Positions 8,580 to 16,472 of a stretch of 57,214 nucleotides of DNA are shown here, in pieces. This DNA is from Caulobacterales bacterium. Its GTDB lineage: Bacteria > Pseudomonadota > Alphaproteobacteria > Caulobacterales > Caulobacteraceae. A model generated the notes under the pieces. It made no database searches. It saw only the letters and a program-made list of their open reading frames with translations, and was not told the DNA's origin. Position numbers and translations under genes: made by a program. Positions within the stretch are counted from its first letter, which is position 1. The number at the start of each line of letters is the position of its first letter. The stretch lies in assembly GCA_947474395.1 (NCBI GenBank), contig CANJID010000018.1, positions 1 to 57,214 of the forward strand, read 5' to 3'.

Positions 8580-9863
8580 ATGCTCTATGCCATGCAGGAG
8601 TACGCCTATCACCTGGCGACGCCGATGCGGTTGGCCGCGCGGGCGGCCCGGGACATGCTCCGCTCGCCGTCCAATCCGTTCGCCGACACGCCCTTCGCCC
8701 GCAACGCCTATGCGGCGGCCGACATGTTCTCGAACATGACCCGCCGCTACGGCCGCCCCGACTGGCGGATCAACAAGGTGATGGTCGACGGCCATCCCGT
8801 GCGGGTGCGCAAGGTGATCGAGTGGTCGACGCCCTGGGTTAAGCTTACCCACTTCGCCCGCGACCGCTCCGATCTGGTCCGGGCCGGCCGCCGCAAGTTC
8901 GAGCCGGCGGTGCTTTTGGTGGCCCCCCTGTCGGGCCACTTCGCCACCCTGCTGCGCGGCACGGTGGAGACCTTCCTGCAGGACCACGAGGTCTATGTGA
9001 CCGACTGGTCCAACGCCCGCGACGTTCCGGTCCTGGAGGGCCGTTTCGACTTCCACGACTACATGGACCACATCATGGCCATGCTGAAGGCCATCGGCCC
9101 CGGCACCCACGTGGTCGCGGTCTGCCAGCCGGGCCCGCCGACGATGGCCGCCATCAGCCTGATGGCGGAGGACAAGGACCCCCACCGTCCGGCCTCCATG
9201 ACCTTCATGGGCTCGCCCATCGACGCGCGCCTGGCGCCGACCACCCCGACCATCCTGGCCGAGGAGCGTCCCTTCGCCTGGTTCAAGTCGAACCTGATCC
9301 ATACCGTGCCGCCGCCCTATCCGGGGCTGATGCGGCGGGTCTATCCGGGCTTCATCCAGCTCGCCGGGTTCCTGGCCATGAACCCCGAGAAGCACCAGGA
9401 AGCGCACAAGCAGTACTTCCAGGACCTGGTGAAGGGCGACGGCGACGCCGCCGACAAGCACAACGAGTTCTACGACGAGTACCTCTCGGTGCTCGACCTG
9501 ACGGAGGAGTTCTACCTCCAGACCATCGACATCGTGTTCCAGCAGCACCTCCTGCCCAAGGGCAAGCTGGAGCATAACGGCCGGCTGGTCCGGCCTTCGA
9601 AGATCACGGACGTGGCCCTGATGACCGTCGAGGGCGAGAACGACGACATCTCCGGCGTCGGCCAGTGCCAGGCGGCCCACGGCCTCTGCAAGAACCTGCC
9701 GGCGGACCTCAAGGAACTCTACGTCGCCCCCAAGGTCGGCCACTACGGCGTCTTCAACGGCCGGCGCTTCCGCGACACCATCTATCCGAAGATCCGCGAC
9801 TTCATCGTCAAACACGACAACCGCGCGATCGAACCGGTCGAAACGGCCCAGGCCGCCGAATAG
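8580..9863 (+). CDS. phaZ: Intracellular polyhydroxyalkanoate depolymerase
   Basis: A 427-residue alpha/beta hydrolase that mobilises stored polyhydroxybutyrate in the cytoplasm. It starts MLYAMQEYAY, as this family does, with AAAGGGA eight bases upstream. The nucleophile elbow reads VVAVCQPGPP: a cysteine (C182) replaces the usual serine, matching the catalytic cysteine (C183) reported for Ralstonia eutropha PhaZ1. Later motifs include DWSNARDVPV, GEPMKV-like MTFMGSPIDARLAP, the acid-loop region LMTVEGENDDISGVGQC and the C-terminal histidine region VGHYGVFNGRRF. It lies 78 bases after the monooxygenase gene and has no phasin or synthase gene beside it here. Confidence 0.94.
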   Translation: MLYAMQEYAYHLATPMRLAARAARDMLRSPSNPFADTPFARNAYAAADMFSNMTRRYGRPDWRINKVMVDGHPVRVRKVIEWSTPWVKLTHFARDRSDLVRAGRRKFEPAVLLVAPLSGHFATLLRGTVETFLQDHEVYVTDWSNARDVPVLEGRFDFHDYMDHIMAMLKAIGPGTHVVAVCQPGPPTMAAISLMAEDKDPHRPASMTFMGSPIDARLAPTTPTILAEERPFAWFKSNLIHTVPPPYPGLMRRVYPGFIQLAGFLAMNPEKHQEAHKQYFQDLVKGDGDAADKHNEFYDEYLSVLDLTEEFYLQTIDIVFQQHLLPKGKLEHNGRLVRPSKITDVALMTVEGENDDISGVGQCQAAHGLCKNLPADLKELYVAPKVGHYGVFNGRRFRDTIYPKIRDFIVKHDNRAIEPVETAQAAE

Positions 9864-9945
9864 GCCTTTAGCGGCGCCTCTGAAGGTCGGGCGAAAACCG
9901 GCCTATGCTCTCTCCCAACAAGAGTCTTCCTGGGGAGGGTGCATC

Positions 9946-12126
9946 ATGCGGTCCAACAAACTGGCCGTCGCCGCCGCCAGTCTGGCCATGGCTGCGATCG
10001 GCCTCGGCGGCGCCACGAGTTCGTCGGCGCCCACCCGCTTCGGCCAGATTGACGACGCCCGCCTCGCCAAGGCCGACTCCGAGCCGCAGAACTGGCTGGC
10101 CTACGGGGGCAATCACCTCGGCCACCGCTACTCCGCCCTCGACCAGATCAATGTCGGCAACGTCGCCAACCTGAAGCCCGCCTGGGTGTTCGAGTACGAC
10201 ACCAACCGCGGCCAGGAGACCACGCCCATCGTGGTGGACGGGGTGGCCTACGTCACCTCGGCCTGGAGCAAGGTCTATGCGCTGAACGCCAAGACCGGTG
10301 AGCAGATCTGGGCCTACGACCCCAAGGTCCCCGGCGAGGCCGGCATCAAGCCCTGCTGCGACGTAATCAACCGCGGCGCCGCCGTCTACAAGGGCCGGGT
10401 CTATTCGGCGACCATCGACGGGCGGCTGATGGCGCTGGACGCCCGCACCGGCAAGCTGGTGTGGAGCACCATGACGGTCGATCCCGCCGGCCAGACCTCG
10501 ATTACCGGGGCGCCCCGGGTGGCCAACGGCCTGGTCTTCATCGGCAACGCGGGCGGGGACACTGGCGGGCGGGGCTACGCCGGCGCCTACAGCGCCGAGA
10601 CCGGCAAGATGGTCTGGCGGTTCTGGCTGACCCCCGGCAAGCCGGGGGTGAAGGACAACGCCCCCTCCGACGAGATCATGGACAAGCTGGTGCAGCCGAC
10701 CTGGTTCGGGCCCTACAACGAGTACCGGGGCGGGGCCAACGTCTGGGGCTCGATCACCTACGACCCCGAGTTCGACCAGGTGTATCTGGCCACCGGCGAC
10801 GGCTATCCCTGGAGCCGCTGGTACCGATCCGCCGGCCAGGGGGACAACCTGTTCATCGCCTCGGTGGTGGCCCTCGACGCCAAGACCGGCAAGTACCGCT
10901 GGCACTACCAGGAGACCCCCGGCGAGAGCTGGGACCTCGACGCCGTGGCGGACATGATCCTCGCCGACCTCACCATCGGCGGGAAGGTGCGCAAGGTTCT
11001 GATGCACACGCCCAAGGCCGGGCTTTTCTATGAGCTCGACCGCAAGACCGGCGAGGTGATCTCCGGCGTGCCGTTCGTCCCGGGCGTGAACTGGAACCTC
11101 GGCCTCGACCCCAAGACCGGGCGGCCGATCATGAATCCGGCGGTCTATTACGACAACAAGACGCCGGTGCGGGTCTCTCCCGGCGGCGCGGGCGCCCACT
11201 CCTGGCATCCGACCAGCTTCAACCCGAATACGGGCCTGTTCTACCTGCAGGCCCGCCAGGGCCCGCCGGGCCTGACCCAGCCCCAGCCGACCTACAAATA
11301 TGTGGCCGGCCTCACCAACCTCGGCATCTTCGTCTTCGGCCAGACCATTCCGGCGGAGATCACCGCCGCCGCGCCGCCGCAGGTGGCGAATCCGACGCCC
11401 GCCCGCTCCTACCTGATGGCCTGGAACCCGGTGACCCAACAGCCGGTGTGGAAGACCGACGGAAACGGCGGCGGGGTGCTGGCGACGGCGGGCAACCTCG
11501 TCTTCCAGGGATCGTCCCGCAACGTCATGGGCACGCTCAACGCCTTCCGCGCCGACACCGGCCAGAAGGTCTGGAGCTACGACACCCCCAACTCCATCAT
11601 CACCGGGCCGGTGAGCTACATGGTCGACGGCGAGCAGTACGTCATCGTGCCCATGGGCGCGGCGCTCTCGGCCATGGGCGGCGGCAATGACGTCAGGATG
11701 CGCGCCCCCGGCCGGCTGGTGGCCTTCAAGCTGAACGGGCGGGCGACCCTCCCGCCCGACCCCGCCCCGGCGGGTCCGCCCAAGCCGCCCCCGGCTTCGC
11801 AGGCCTGGTCCGCGGGGGACGTCTCCGAGGGCGGCCAGCTCTACGCCGCCATCTGCGCCCGCTGCCACGGCGCGGGGACCCGCTCCAACAACGTCGTGCC
11901 TGACCTGACCCGCTCGGCCTTCCTGCAGAACAAAGACGCCTGGAAGACCGTGGTCGACGACGGCGCCCTGACCGCCACCGGCATGATCAGCTGGGCCAAG
12001 TACATGGAGCCCGGCGGGTCGGAGAAGATCCGCGGTTACGTCGCCGACCAGGCCCGCAAGGCCCTTGTCGCCCCGCCGCCGCCGCCGGCCAGGGGCGTGG
12101 ACACGGGCCCCGGACCGCAGCTCTAA
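9946..12126 (+). CDS. PQQ-dependent quinohaemoprotein alcohol dehydrogenase, paralogue 1
   Basis: A 726-residue periplasmic enzyme with a signal peptide (about 1-27), an eight-bladed PQQ domain with W-motif repeats (AKTGEQIWAYD, ARTGKLVWSTM, ADTGQKVWSYD) and a C-terminal cytochrome c domain with CARCH (C637, C640, H641) and a likely methionine ligand in LTATGMISW. The vicinal disulphide is C137-C138. The catalytic aspartate is D330 in GESWDLDAV, with a second aspartate D332 in the D-x-D pattern tied to lanthanide-using quinoproteins. Unusually, two cofactor/metal positions are changed: D205 where the family has glutamate (GNAGGDTGG) and D285 where it has asparagine (TGDGYPW). The second paralogue, 76 bases on, keeps both. 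Substrate unknown. Confidence 0.93.
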   Translation: MRSNKLAVAAASLAMAAIGLGGATSSSAPTRFGQIDDARLAKADSEPQNWLAYGGNHLGHRYSALDQINVGNVANLKPAWVFEYDTNRGQETTPIVVDGVAYVTSAWSKVYALNAKTGEQIWAYDPKVPGEAGIKPCCDVINRGAAVYKGRVYSATIDGRLMALDARTGKLVWSTMTVDPAGQTSITGAPRVANGLVFIGNAGGDTGGRGYAGAYSAETGKMVWRFWLTPGKPGVKDNAPSDEIMDKLVQPTWFGPYNEYRGGANVWGSITYDPEFDQVYLATGDGYPWSRWYRSAGQGDNLFIASVVALDAKTGKYRWHYQETPGESWDLDAVADMILADLTIGGKVRKVLMHTPKAGLFYELDRKTGEVISGVPFVPGVNWNLGLDPKTGRPIMNPAVYYDNKTPVRVSPGGAGAHSWHPTSFNPNTGLFYLQARQGPPGLTQPQPTYKYVAGLTNLGIFVFGQTIPAEITAAAPPQVANPTPARSYLMAWNPVTQQPVWKTDGNGGGVLATAGNLVFQGSSRNVMGTLNAFRADTGQKVWSYDTPNSIITGPVSYMVDGEQYVIVPMGAALSAMGGGNDVRMRAPGRLVAFKLNGRATLPPDPAPAGPPKPPPASQAWSAGDVSEGGQLYAAICARCHGAGTRSNNVVPDLTRSAFLQNKDAWKTVVDDGALTATGMISWAKYMEPGGSEKIRGYVADQARKALVAPPPPPARGVDTGPGPQL

Positions 12127-12202
12127 TCGCGGCTGCGACAGGCGTCGCCGGCCGGCGGAAACCCGGCCGGCGCGCGTCGTACTAAAAACGGGGGAAACAT
12201 TC

Positions 12203-14380
12203 ATGCGGATCAACCGCCTGCGCCTTGCCGCGACCGTCCTGGCCCTGGCCGCCCTCGGCCTTGTCGGGGCGGCGTCGAAGTCCGGGCCGACCCGCTTCGG
12301 CCAGGTCGACGACGCCCGCATCGCCAATGCGGCCAAGGAGCCCCAGAACTGGCTGGTGCACTCGGCCAACCAGGCGGCCTGGCGCTATTCGGCCCTCGAC
12401 CAGATCAACGTCGACAGCATCAAGGACCTGAAGGTCGCCTGGACCGTGGAGTTCGACACCGACCGCGGCCAGGAATCGACCCCCATCGTCGTCGACGGCG
12501 TCGCCTATGTCTCGACCACCTGGAGCAAGGTCTATGCGGTGGACGCCAAGACCGGCCGGCAGATCTGGTTCTTCGATCCGAAGACGCCCGGGGAAGCCGG
12601 GCTCCTGGCCTGCTGCGACGCCGTCAACCGGGGCGTCGCCGTCTACAAGGGCAAGGTCTATGTCGGGACCCTGGACGGCCGCCTGATCGCCATCGACGCC
12701 CGCACCGGCAAGCAGGTGTGGAGCACCATGACGGTGCCCGAGAACGAGACCTACACCATCACCAGCGCCCCCCGGGTCGGCGGAGGACTGATCTACATCG
12801 GCAACGCCGGCGGCGAGTTCGGCGGGCGGGGCTTCGTCTCGGCCTATGACGCGGAGACGGGCAAGAAAGCCTGGAAGTTCTTCCTCACCCCCGGCAAGCC
12901 GGGCGTGAAGGACGGCGAGGTCTCCGACGAGATCATGGAGAAGGTGGTCCAGCCCACCTGGTTCGGTCCGTATACGGACTATCGTGGCGGGGCGAACGTC
13001 TGGGGCTCGCTGATCTACGATCCCGATCTGAAGCAGGTCTACCTGCCCACCGGCAACGGCTTCCCCTGGAACCGCCAGTTCCGCTCGGACGGCAAGGGCG
13101 ACAACCTGTTCATCGCCTCGATCGTCGCGCTGGACGCCAGGACCGGCAAATACAAATGGCACTACCAGGAGACCCCGGGCGACGTCTGGGACTTCGACGC
13201 GGTGGCCGACATCGTCATGCTGGACCTGCCGGTGAACGGCAAGATCCGCAAGGCCATGATCCATACGCCCAAGGCGGGCTACGCCTGGGAGCTCGATCGG
13301 GTCACGGGCAAGGTGATCTCGGGCGTACCCTTCGTGGACGGCGTCACCTGGACCTCGGGCCTCGATCCGAAGACGGGCCGGCCGATCATGGACGAGGCCG
13401 GCTTCTACGATAACCAGAACCCGGTTCGGGCCCCGGGCTTCGCCCACTCCTGGCAGCCGACCAGCTACAGCCCCAAGACCGGCTACCTCTACCTGCAGGC
13501 CAGCCAGGGGCCGCCGGGCCTGTTCACCCCGACGCCGGCTCCCTACGAATGGCTCAAGGGCATCGATCGGCGGGGCATCTACCGCTACAACACCATCCCG
13601 CCCGAGACGATCGCCAAGCAGCCGCCGCCGCCGCCCAATCCGGTGACGCGGCGGTCATTCCTGTTGGCCTGGGACCCGGTGAAACAGGCGCCCGCCTGGA
13701 AGACCGACGCCAACGGCGGCGGGGTGCTGGCCACGGGGGGCAACCTGGTGTTCCAGGGCCAGGGCCGCGGCAGCGCCATGGGCATCCTCAACGCCTACCG
13801 CGCCGATACCGGCCAGAAGGTCTGGAGCGTCAACACCTCCAACGGCATCTCGACCGGGCCGATGAGCTACATGGTGGACGGGGAGCAGTACGTCCTCCTG
13901 GCCACCGGCACGGCCATGTTCCCGCCGATCGCCACCGATGTGCGCGCCCGCCAGAAGGGGGTGCTGGTCGCCTTCAAGCTGAACGGCAAGGGCGCCATGC
14001 CCGCCGACCCGCCCCCGGCCCCGCCTTTCAAGGTCATCCCCGCCGACCAGCAGTGGCCGGCCGCCGACATCGCCTGGGCCCATGAGACCTTCGCCAGCTT
14101 CTGCGCCCGCTGCCACGGGGACGGGAGCCGCAACAACAACGTGGTCCCGGACCTGCGCCGCTCGGCCTATCTGACCAGCGCGGAGGCCTGGAAGGCGGTG
14201 GTCGAGGACGGCGCCCTGAGGGACCGGGGGATGATCGCCTTCTACCCCCGCTTCCTGCCCCCCGGCGGCGCCGAGAAGCTCCGCGGCTACATCGCCGACG
14301 AAGCCCGCAAGGCCATCGCCGCCCCGGCGGCCGCGGCGGCCCCGCCGCCCACGCCCGTGGGTCCGCCGACGGAGCACTGA
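12203..14380 (+). CDS. PQQ-dependent quinohaemoprotein alcohol dehydrogenase, paralogue 2
   Basis: This 725-residue protein shares length, order of motifs and much of its sequence with the preceding gene, so the pair is a tandem duplication. It has a signal peptide (about 1-24), vicinal cysteines C137-C138, and the canonical cofactor ligands E205 (GNAGGEFGG) and N285 (TGNGFPW), with catalytic D330 and the extra D332 in GDVWDFDAV. The C-terminal haem c motif is CARCH (C634, C637, H638), with methionine in LRDRGMIAF. Oxidation of alcohols or aldehydes in the periplasm with electrons passed to the haem is the family role. The start is the ATG after GGGGGAA; an upstream in-frame extension runs back through the end of paralogue 1 and is ignored. 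Confidence 0.94.
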   Translation: MRINRLRLAATVLALAALGLVGAASKSGPTRFGQVDDARIANAAKEPQNWLVHSANQAAWRYSALDQINVDSIKDLKVAWTVEFDTDRGQESTPIVVDGVAYVSTTWSKVYAVDAKTGRQIWFFDPKTPGEAGLLACCDAVNRGVAVYKGKVYVGTLDGRLIAIDARTGKQVWSTMTVPENETYTITSAPRVGGGLIYIGNAGGEFGGRGFVSAYDAETGKKAWKFFLTPGKPGVKDGEVSDEIMEKVVQPTWFGPYTDYRGGANVWGSLIYDPDLKQVYLPTGNGFPWNRQFRSDGKGDNLFIASIVALDARTGKYKWHYQETPGDVWDFDAVADIVMLDLPVNGKIRKAMIHTPKAGYAWELDRVTGKVISGVPFVDGVTWTSGLDPKTGRPIMDEAGFYDNQNPVRAPGFAHSWQPTSYSPKTGYLYLQASQGPPGLFTPTPAPYEWLKGIDRRGIYRYNTIPPETIAKQPPPPPNPVTRRSFLLAWDPVKQAPAWKTDANGGGVLATGGNLVFQGQGRGSAMGILNAYRADTGQKVWSVNTSNGISTGPMSYMVDGEQYVLLATGTAMFPPIATDVRARQKGVLVAFKLNGKGAMPADPPPAPPFKVIPADQQWPAADIAWAHETFASFCARCHGDGSRNNNVVPDLRRSAYLTSAEAWKAVVEDGALRDRGMIAFYPRFLPPGGAEKLRGYIADEARKAIAAPAAAAAPPPTPVGPPTEH

Positions 14381-14389
14381 CCAAAACAC

Positions 14390-14484
14390 CCGCTCACCCC
14401 GGCGGAAGCCGGGGCCCAGGTTTGAGTTGCAGGTCGGCGCGTTTCAGAAAAAGCCTGGGTCCCGGCTTTCGCCGGGATGAGCGG
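14390..14484. repeat. 95-bp palindromic intergenic repeat, copy 1
   Basis: Outer arms are CCGCTCACCCCGGCGGAAGC and GCTTTCGCCGGGATGAGCGG, with inner arms GGGGCCCAGGTTT and AAAAAGCCTGGGTCCC. A second copy lies at 18187-18280 with the arms conserved and the central 15-20 bases divergent. The arms resemble an abundant alphaproteobacterial intergenic element. It follows the second PQQ dehydrogenase gene and could act as a transcript-end hairpin. Confidence 0.85.
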
Positions 14485-14494
14485 GAATCTGTTG

Positions 14495-14557
14495 TCCCAC
14501 GTGGCCGCCCACCCTCTTGAGGCGGTCGTTGATGGCTTTGCCGAGGCCGATCCCGCC
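14495..14557 (-). pseudogene. Relic of a tsaC/sua5 3' end
   Basis: Minus-strand translation gives IGLGKAINDRLKRVGGHVG, matching the last residues of the intact tsaC gene 0.9 kb away (GLGEAINDRLRRAAGYVG) without gaps at DNA level. Only about 20 codons remain, and there is no stop at the homologous position. It cannot be functional. It marks one flank of the ArsR-SRPBCC cassette, whose other flank is the true tsaC 3' end. Confidence 0.75.
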
Positions 14558-14582
14558 CCCCTTGCACGAGGCCAATCAGCGA

Positions 14583-14616
14583 GTTAAAAACTGAACTATA
14601 TGGTTCAGTTTTTAAC
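14583..14616. promoter_or_regulatory. Perfect 34-bp palindrome enclosing the arsR-like start codon
   Basis: Two exact 14-base arms, GTTAAAAACTGAAC and GTTCAGTTTTTAAC, flank TATATG; the last three of those bases are the ATG start. No Shine-Dalgarno sequence is visible upstream. A self-binding ArsR dimer here would block its own transcription, and the RNA could also fold over the start codon. Confidence 0.85.
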
Positions 14617-14965
14617 ATCTCACCTCGACGCCTCCTTCGCCGCGCTTTCGGACCCCACGCGACGCGGCGTTCTGGAGCAGCTCGGGCGTTCGGATGCTTC
14701 GATCACGGAGCTGGCGGACAAATTCCACATGACCCTCACGGGCATGAAGAAGCACGTCGGCGTCCTGGAGCAGGCGGGGCTGGTCAGGACGCAGAAGGTC
14801 GGGCGCGTGCGGACCTGCAAGCTCGGCCGCAGCCGACTGGCGGAAGAGACAGCCTGGATCGAGGAATACCGCCGGCTTTGGGCCTCGCGCTTCGACGGGC
14901 TGGACCAGATCGTCGAGGAACTGAAACTGAGGGAGACGTCCGATGGACGCAGGCAGACAGAGTGA
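14600..14965 (+). CDS. ArsR-family transcriptional regulator
   Basis: A 121-residue winged-helix repressor: FAALSDPTRRGVLEQL, SITELADKFHMTLTGMKKHV (recognition helix region) and VLEQAGLVRTQKVGRVRTCK (wing). There is no metal-binding cysteine pair of the ELCVCDL type, so it is the non-metal subgroup commonly paired with SRPBCC/AHSA1 proteins, as here: the next gene overlaps its end by 23 bases. The ATG sits in the loop of a perfect palindrome and lacks an obvious ribosome binding site, which suggests a leaderless or very short-leader transcript. Local composition is visibly less GC-rich than the flanking genes, in keeping with acquisition. Confidence 0.92.
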   Translation: MVQFLTSHLDASFAALSDPTRRGVLEQLGRSDASITELADKFHMTLTGMKKHVGVLEQAGLVRTQKVGRVRTCKLGRSRLAEETAWIEEYRRLWASRFDGLDQIVEELKLRETSDGRRQTE

Positions 14966-15461
14966 TTCCGCCGCCGCGAAGGCCCGCACAACGGGGGAGC
15001 GGACATCGGACCGGGAGTTCGTTGTCACCCGGACCGTCGACGGTCCGGCGCGCCTCGTCTTCGAGGCCTGGGCCAACCCCGAGCTGTTCCGGCGATGGTG
15101 GACGCCCAAGTCGTGCGGCCTGACCATGATCTCGTACGAGGCCGATGTCCGCACGGGCGGAACGTACCGCCTGGTGATGGGCCACCCTTCCATGGACCAG
15201 CCCATGGCGTTCTTCGGTCGATACATCGACGTGACGCCGCCCTCCCGCATCGTCTGGACCAATGACGAAGGGGGTGAGGAAGGCCCCGTCACCACGGTGA
15301 CCTTCGAGGAAAAGGACGGCGCGACACGGCTGGTCGTGCACGAGCTCTATCCTTCGAAGGAAGCCCTCGATGAGGCCCTGGCCTCCGGGAGCACGAGCGG
15401 GTGGGGCGAGCAGTTCGAGCAGCTGGACGACCTTATCGCCATCCTGGACGCTAAGGCCTGA
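14943..15461 (+). CDS. SRPBCC/AHSA1-domain protein
   Basis: A 172-residue START/Bet v1-like protein with the AHSA1 signature: FVVTRTVDGPARLVFEAWAN, FRRWWTPKSC, GGTYRLVMGHP, GRYIDVTPPSRIVWTN and TTVTFEEKDGATRLVV, ending in GWGEQFEQLDDLI. The fold binds hydrophobic ligands; the physiological ligand of this ArsR-linked class is not known. Translation is coupled to the regulator by a 23-base overlap. It ends seven bases from the tsaC stop codon, which is convergent. Confidence 0.92.
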   Translation: MDAGRQSDSAAAKARTTGERTSDREFVVTRTVDGPARLVFEAWANPELFRRWWTPKSCGLTMISYEADVRTGGTYRLVMGHPSMDQPMAFFGRYIDVTPPSRIVWTNDEGGEEGPVTTVTFEEKDGATRLVVHELYPSKEALDEALASGSTSGWGEQFEQLDDLIAILDAKA

Positions 15462-15468
15462 CCGCCAT

Positions 15469-16404
15469 CTAGCCCACGTACCCCGCGGCTCTCCGGAGCC
15501 GGTCGTTGATGGCTTCGCCGAGGCCGGTCTCGGGGATAGGGGCGACGGCTATGGCCGAGGGCTTCGCGCGGTCGGCGGCGCGGAGGTAGGCGAAGAGGTT
15601 GGCGGCGGCTTCGCGCACCTCGCCGGTGGCGCTGAGGTTCCAGACCAGGGGGCCTTCCGGCGCCGGTCCGAAAGCGAGGTAGGCTTCCCCCTGGCGCGGT
15701 CCGGAAGCCTCAAGCCGAACCGGGGCGTCGGGCGCGTAGTGGAGCGCGAGGCGCCCAGGCGAGCGTTTGGCGTCGGTCTCGGCCTCGGCGAGCGGCCCGA
15801 CGATCCGCTCGATGGCGGCGCGGTCCATACCGCCGGGGCGCAACAGGCGCAGGGGCCCGTCCAGGCAGGCGACCACGGTGGATTCCAGACCGACGGGGCA
15901 GGGGCCGCCGTCCATGGCCGCGGCGGCGGCGAAGCCGGTCTCCTCCACCGCGTCGGCGAAGTTGGTGGGACTGGGCCGTCCCGAGCGGTTGGCCGACGGC
16001 GCGACCACCGGCCCGCCGAAGGCGTCGAGCAGCATCCGCGTGAGGGGGTGGGCGGGCACGCGCACCGCCACGGTGTCGAGCCCGGCGCGGGCGAGGTCGC
16101 AGACCCCGCCGCCGTCGCGCACCGGCGCCACCAGCGTCAGGGGGCCGGGCCAGAAGGCGTCGGCCAGTCGGCGCGCCCGCTCGTCCAGCACGGCGACCCG
16201 CTCGGCGCCCTCCCGGTCGGCGACATGGGCGATCAGGGGGTTGAAGCGCGGCCGTCCCTTGGCCTCGTAGAGCCGCGCCACGGCCTCCGCGCTCCCGGCA
16301 TCCGCGCCCAGGCCATAGACGGTCTCGGTCGGCAGGATGACGAGGCCGCCCGCCTTCAGGGCGGCGACGGCCTCGGTGATGTCGGACGGCGTGCGCACGG
16401 CCAC
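15469..16404 (-). CDS. tsaC: Threonylcarbamoyl-AMP synthase (TsaC/Sua5)
   Basis: A 311-residue Sua5-type enzyme that makes L-threonylcarbamoyl-AMP from threonine, bicarbonate and ATP for the t6A37 modification of ANN-decoding tRNAs. The TsaC domain shows GGLVILPTETVYGLGADAGS (about 16-35), AKGRPRFNPLIAHV, FWPGPLTLV and VVAPSANRSGRPSPT; the C-terminal Sua5 domain has LRPGGMDRAAIERIVG and SPGRLALHYAPDAPV. The last residues GLGEAINDRLRRAAGYVG recur as a relic at 14495-14557. It is divergent from the acyl-CoA dehydrogenase gene with a 68-base gap. Confidence 0.95.
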   Translation of the reverse strand: MAVRTPSDITEAVAALKAGGLVILPTETVYGLGADAGSAEAVARLYEAKGRPRFNPLIAHVADREGAERVAVLDERARRLADAFWPGPLTLVAPVRDGGGVCDLARAGLDTVAVRVPAHPLTRMLLDAFGGPVVAPSANRSGRPSPTNFADAVEETGFAAAAAMDGGPCPVGLESTVVACLDGPLRLLRPGGMDRAAIERIVGPLAEAETDAKRSPGRLALHYAPDAPVRLEASGPRQGEAYLAFGPAPEGPLVWNLSATGEVREAAANLFAYLRAADRAKPSAIAVAPIPETGLGEAINDRLRRAAGYVG

Positions 16405-16472
16405 GCCAATAGCCGCTTTTCGGCTGCCTTAGCGAGTGACAGGCTGACCTCGCCTGAATCGGAGCCGTCCCC

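Noticed and set aside
7200-12369. Two long minus-strand frames (871 and 833 codons) opposite the monooxygenase, depolymerase and PQQ dehydrogenase genes
   Set aside because: They have the same antisense composition artefact (runs of Val/Gly/His/Arg/Asp) and lie across several well-supported genes.
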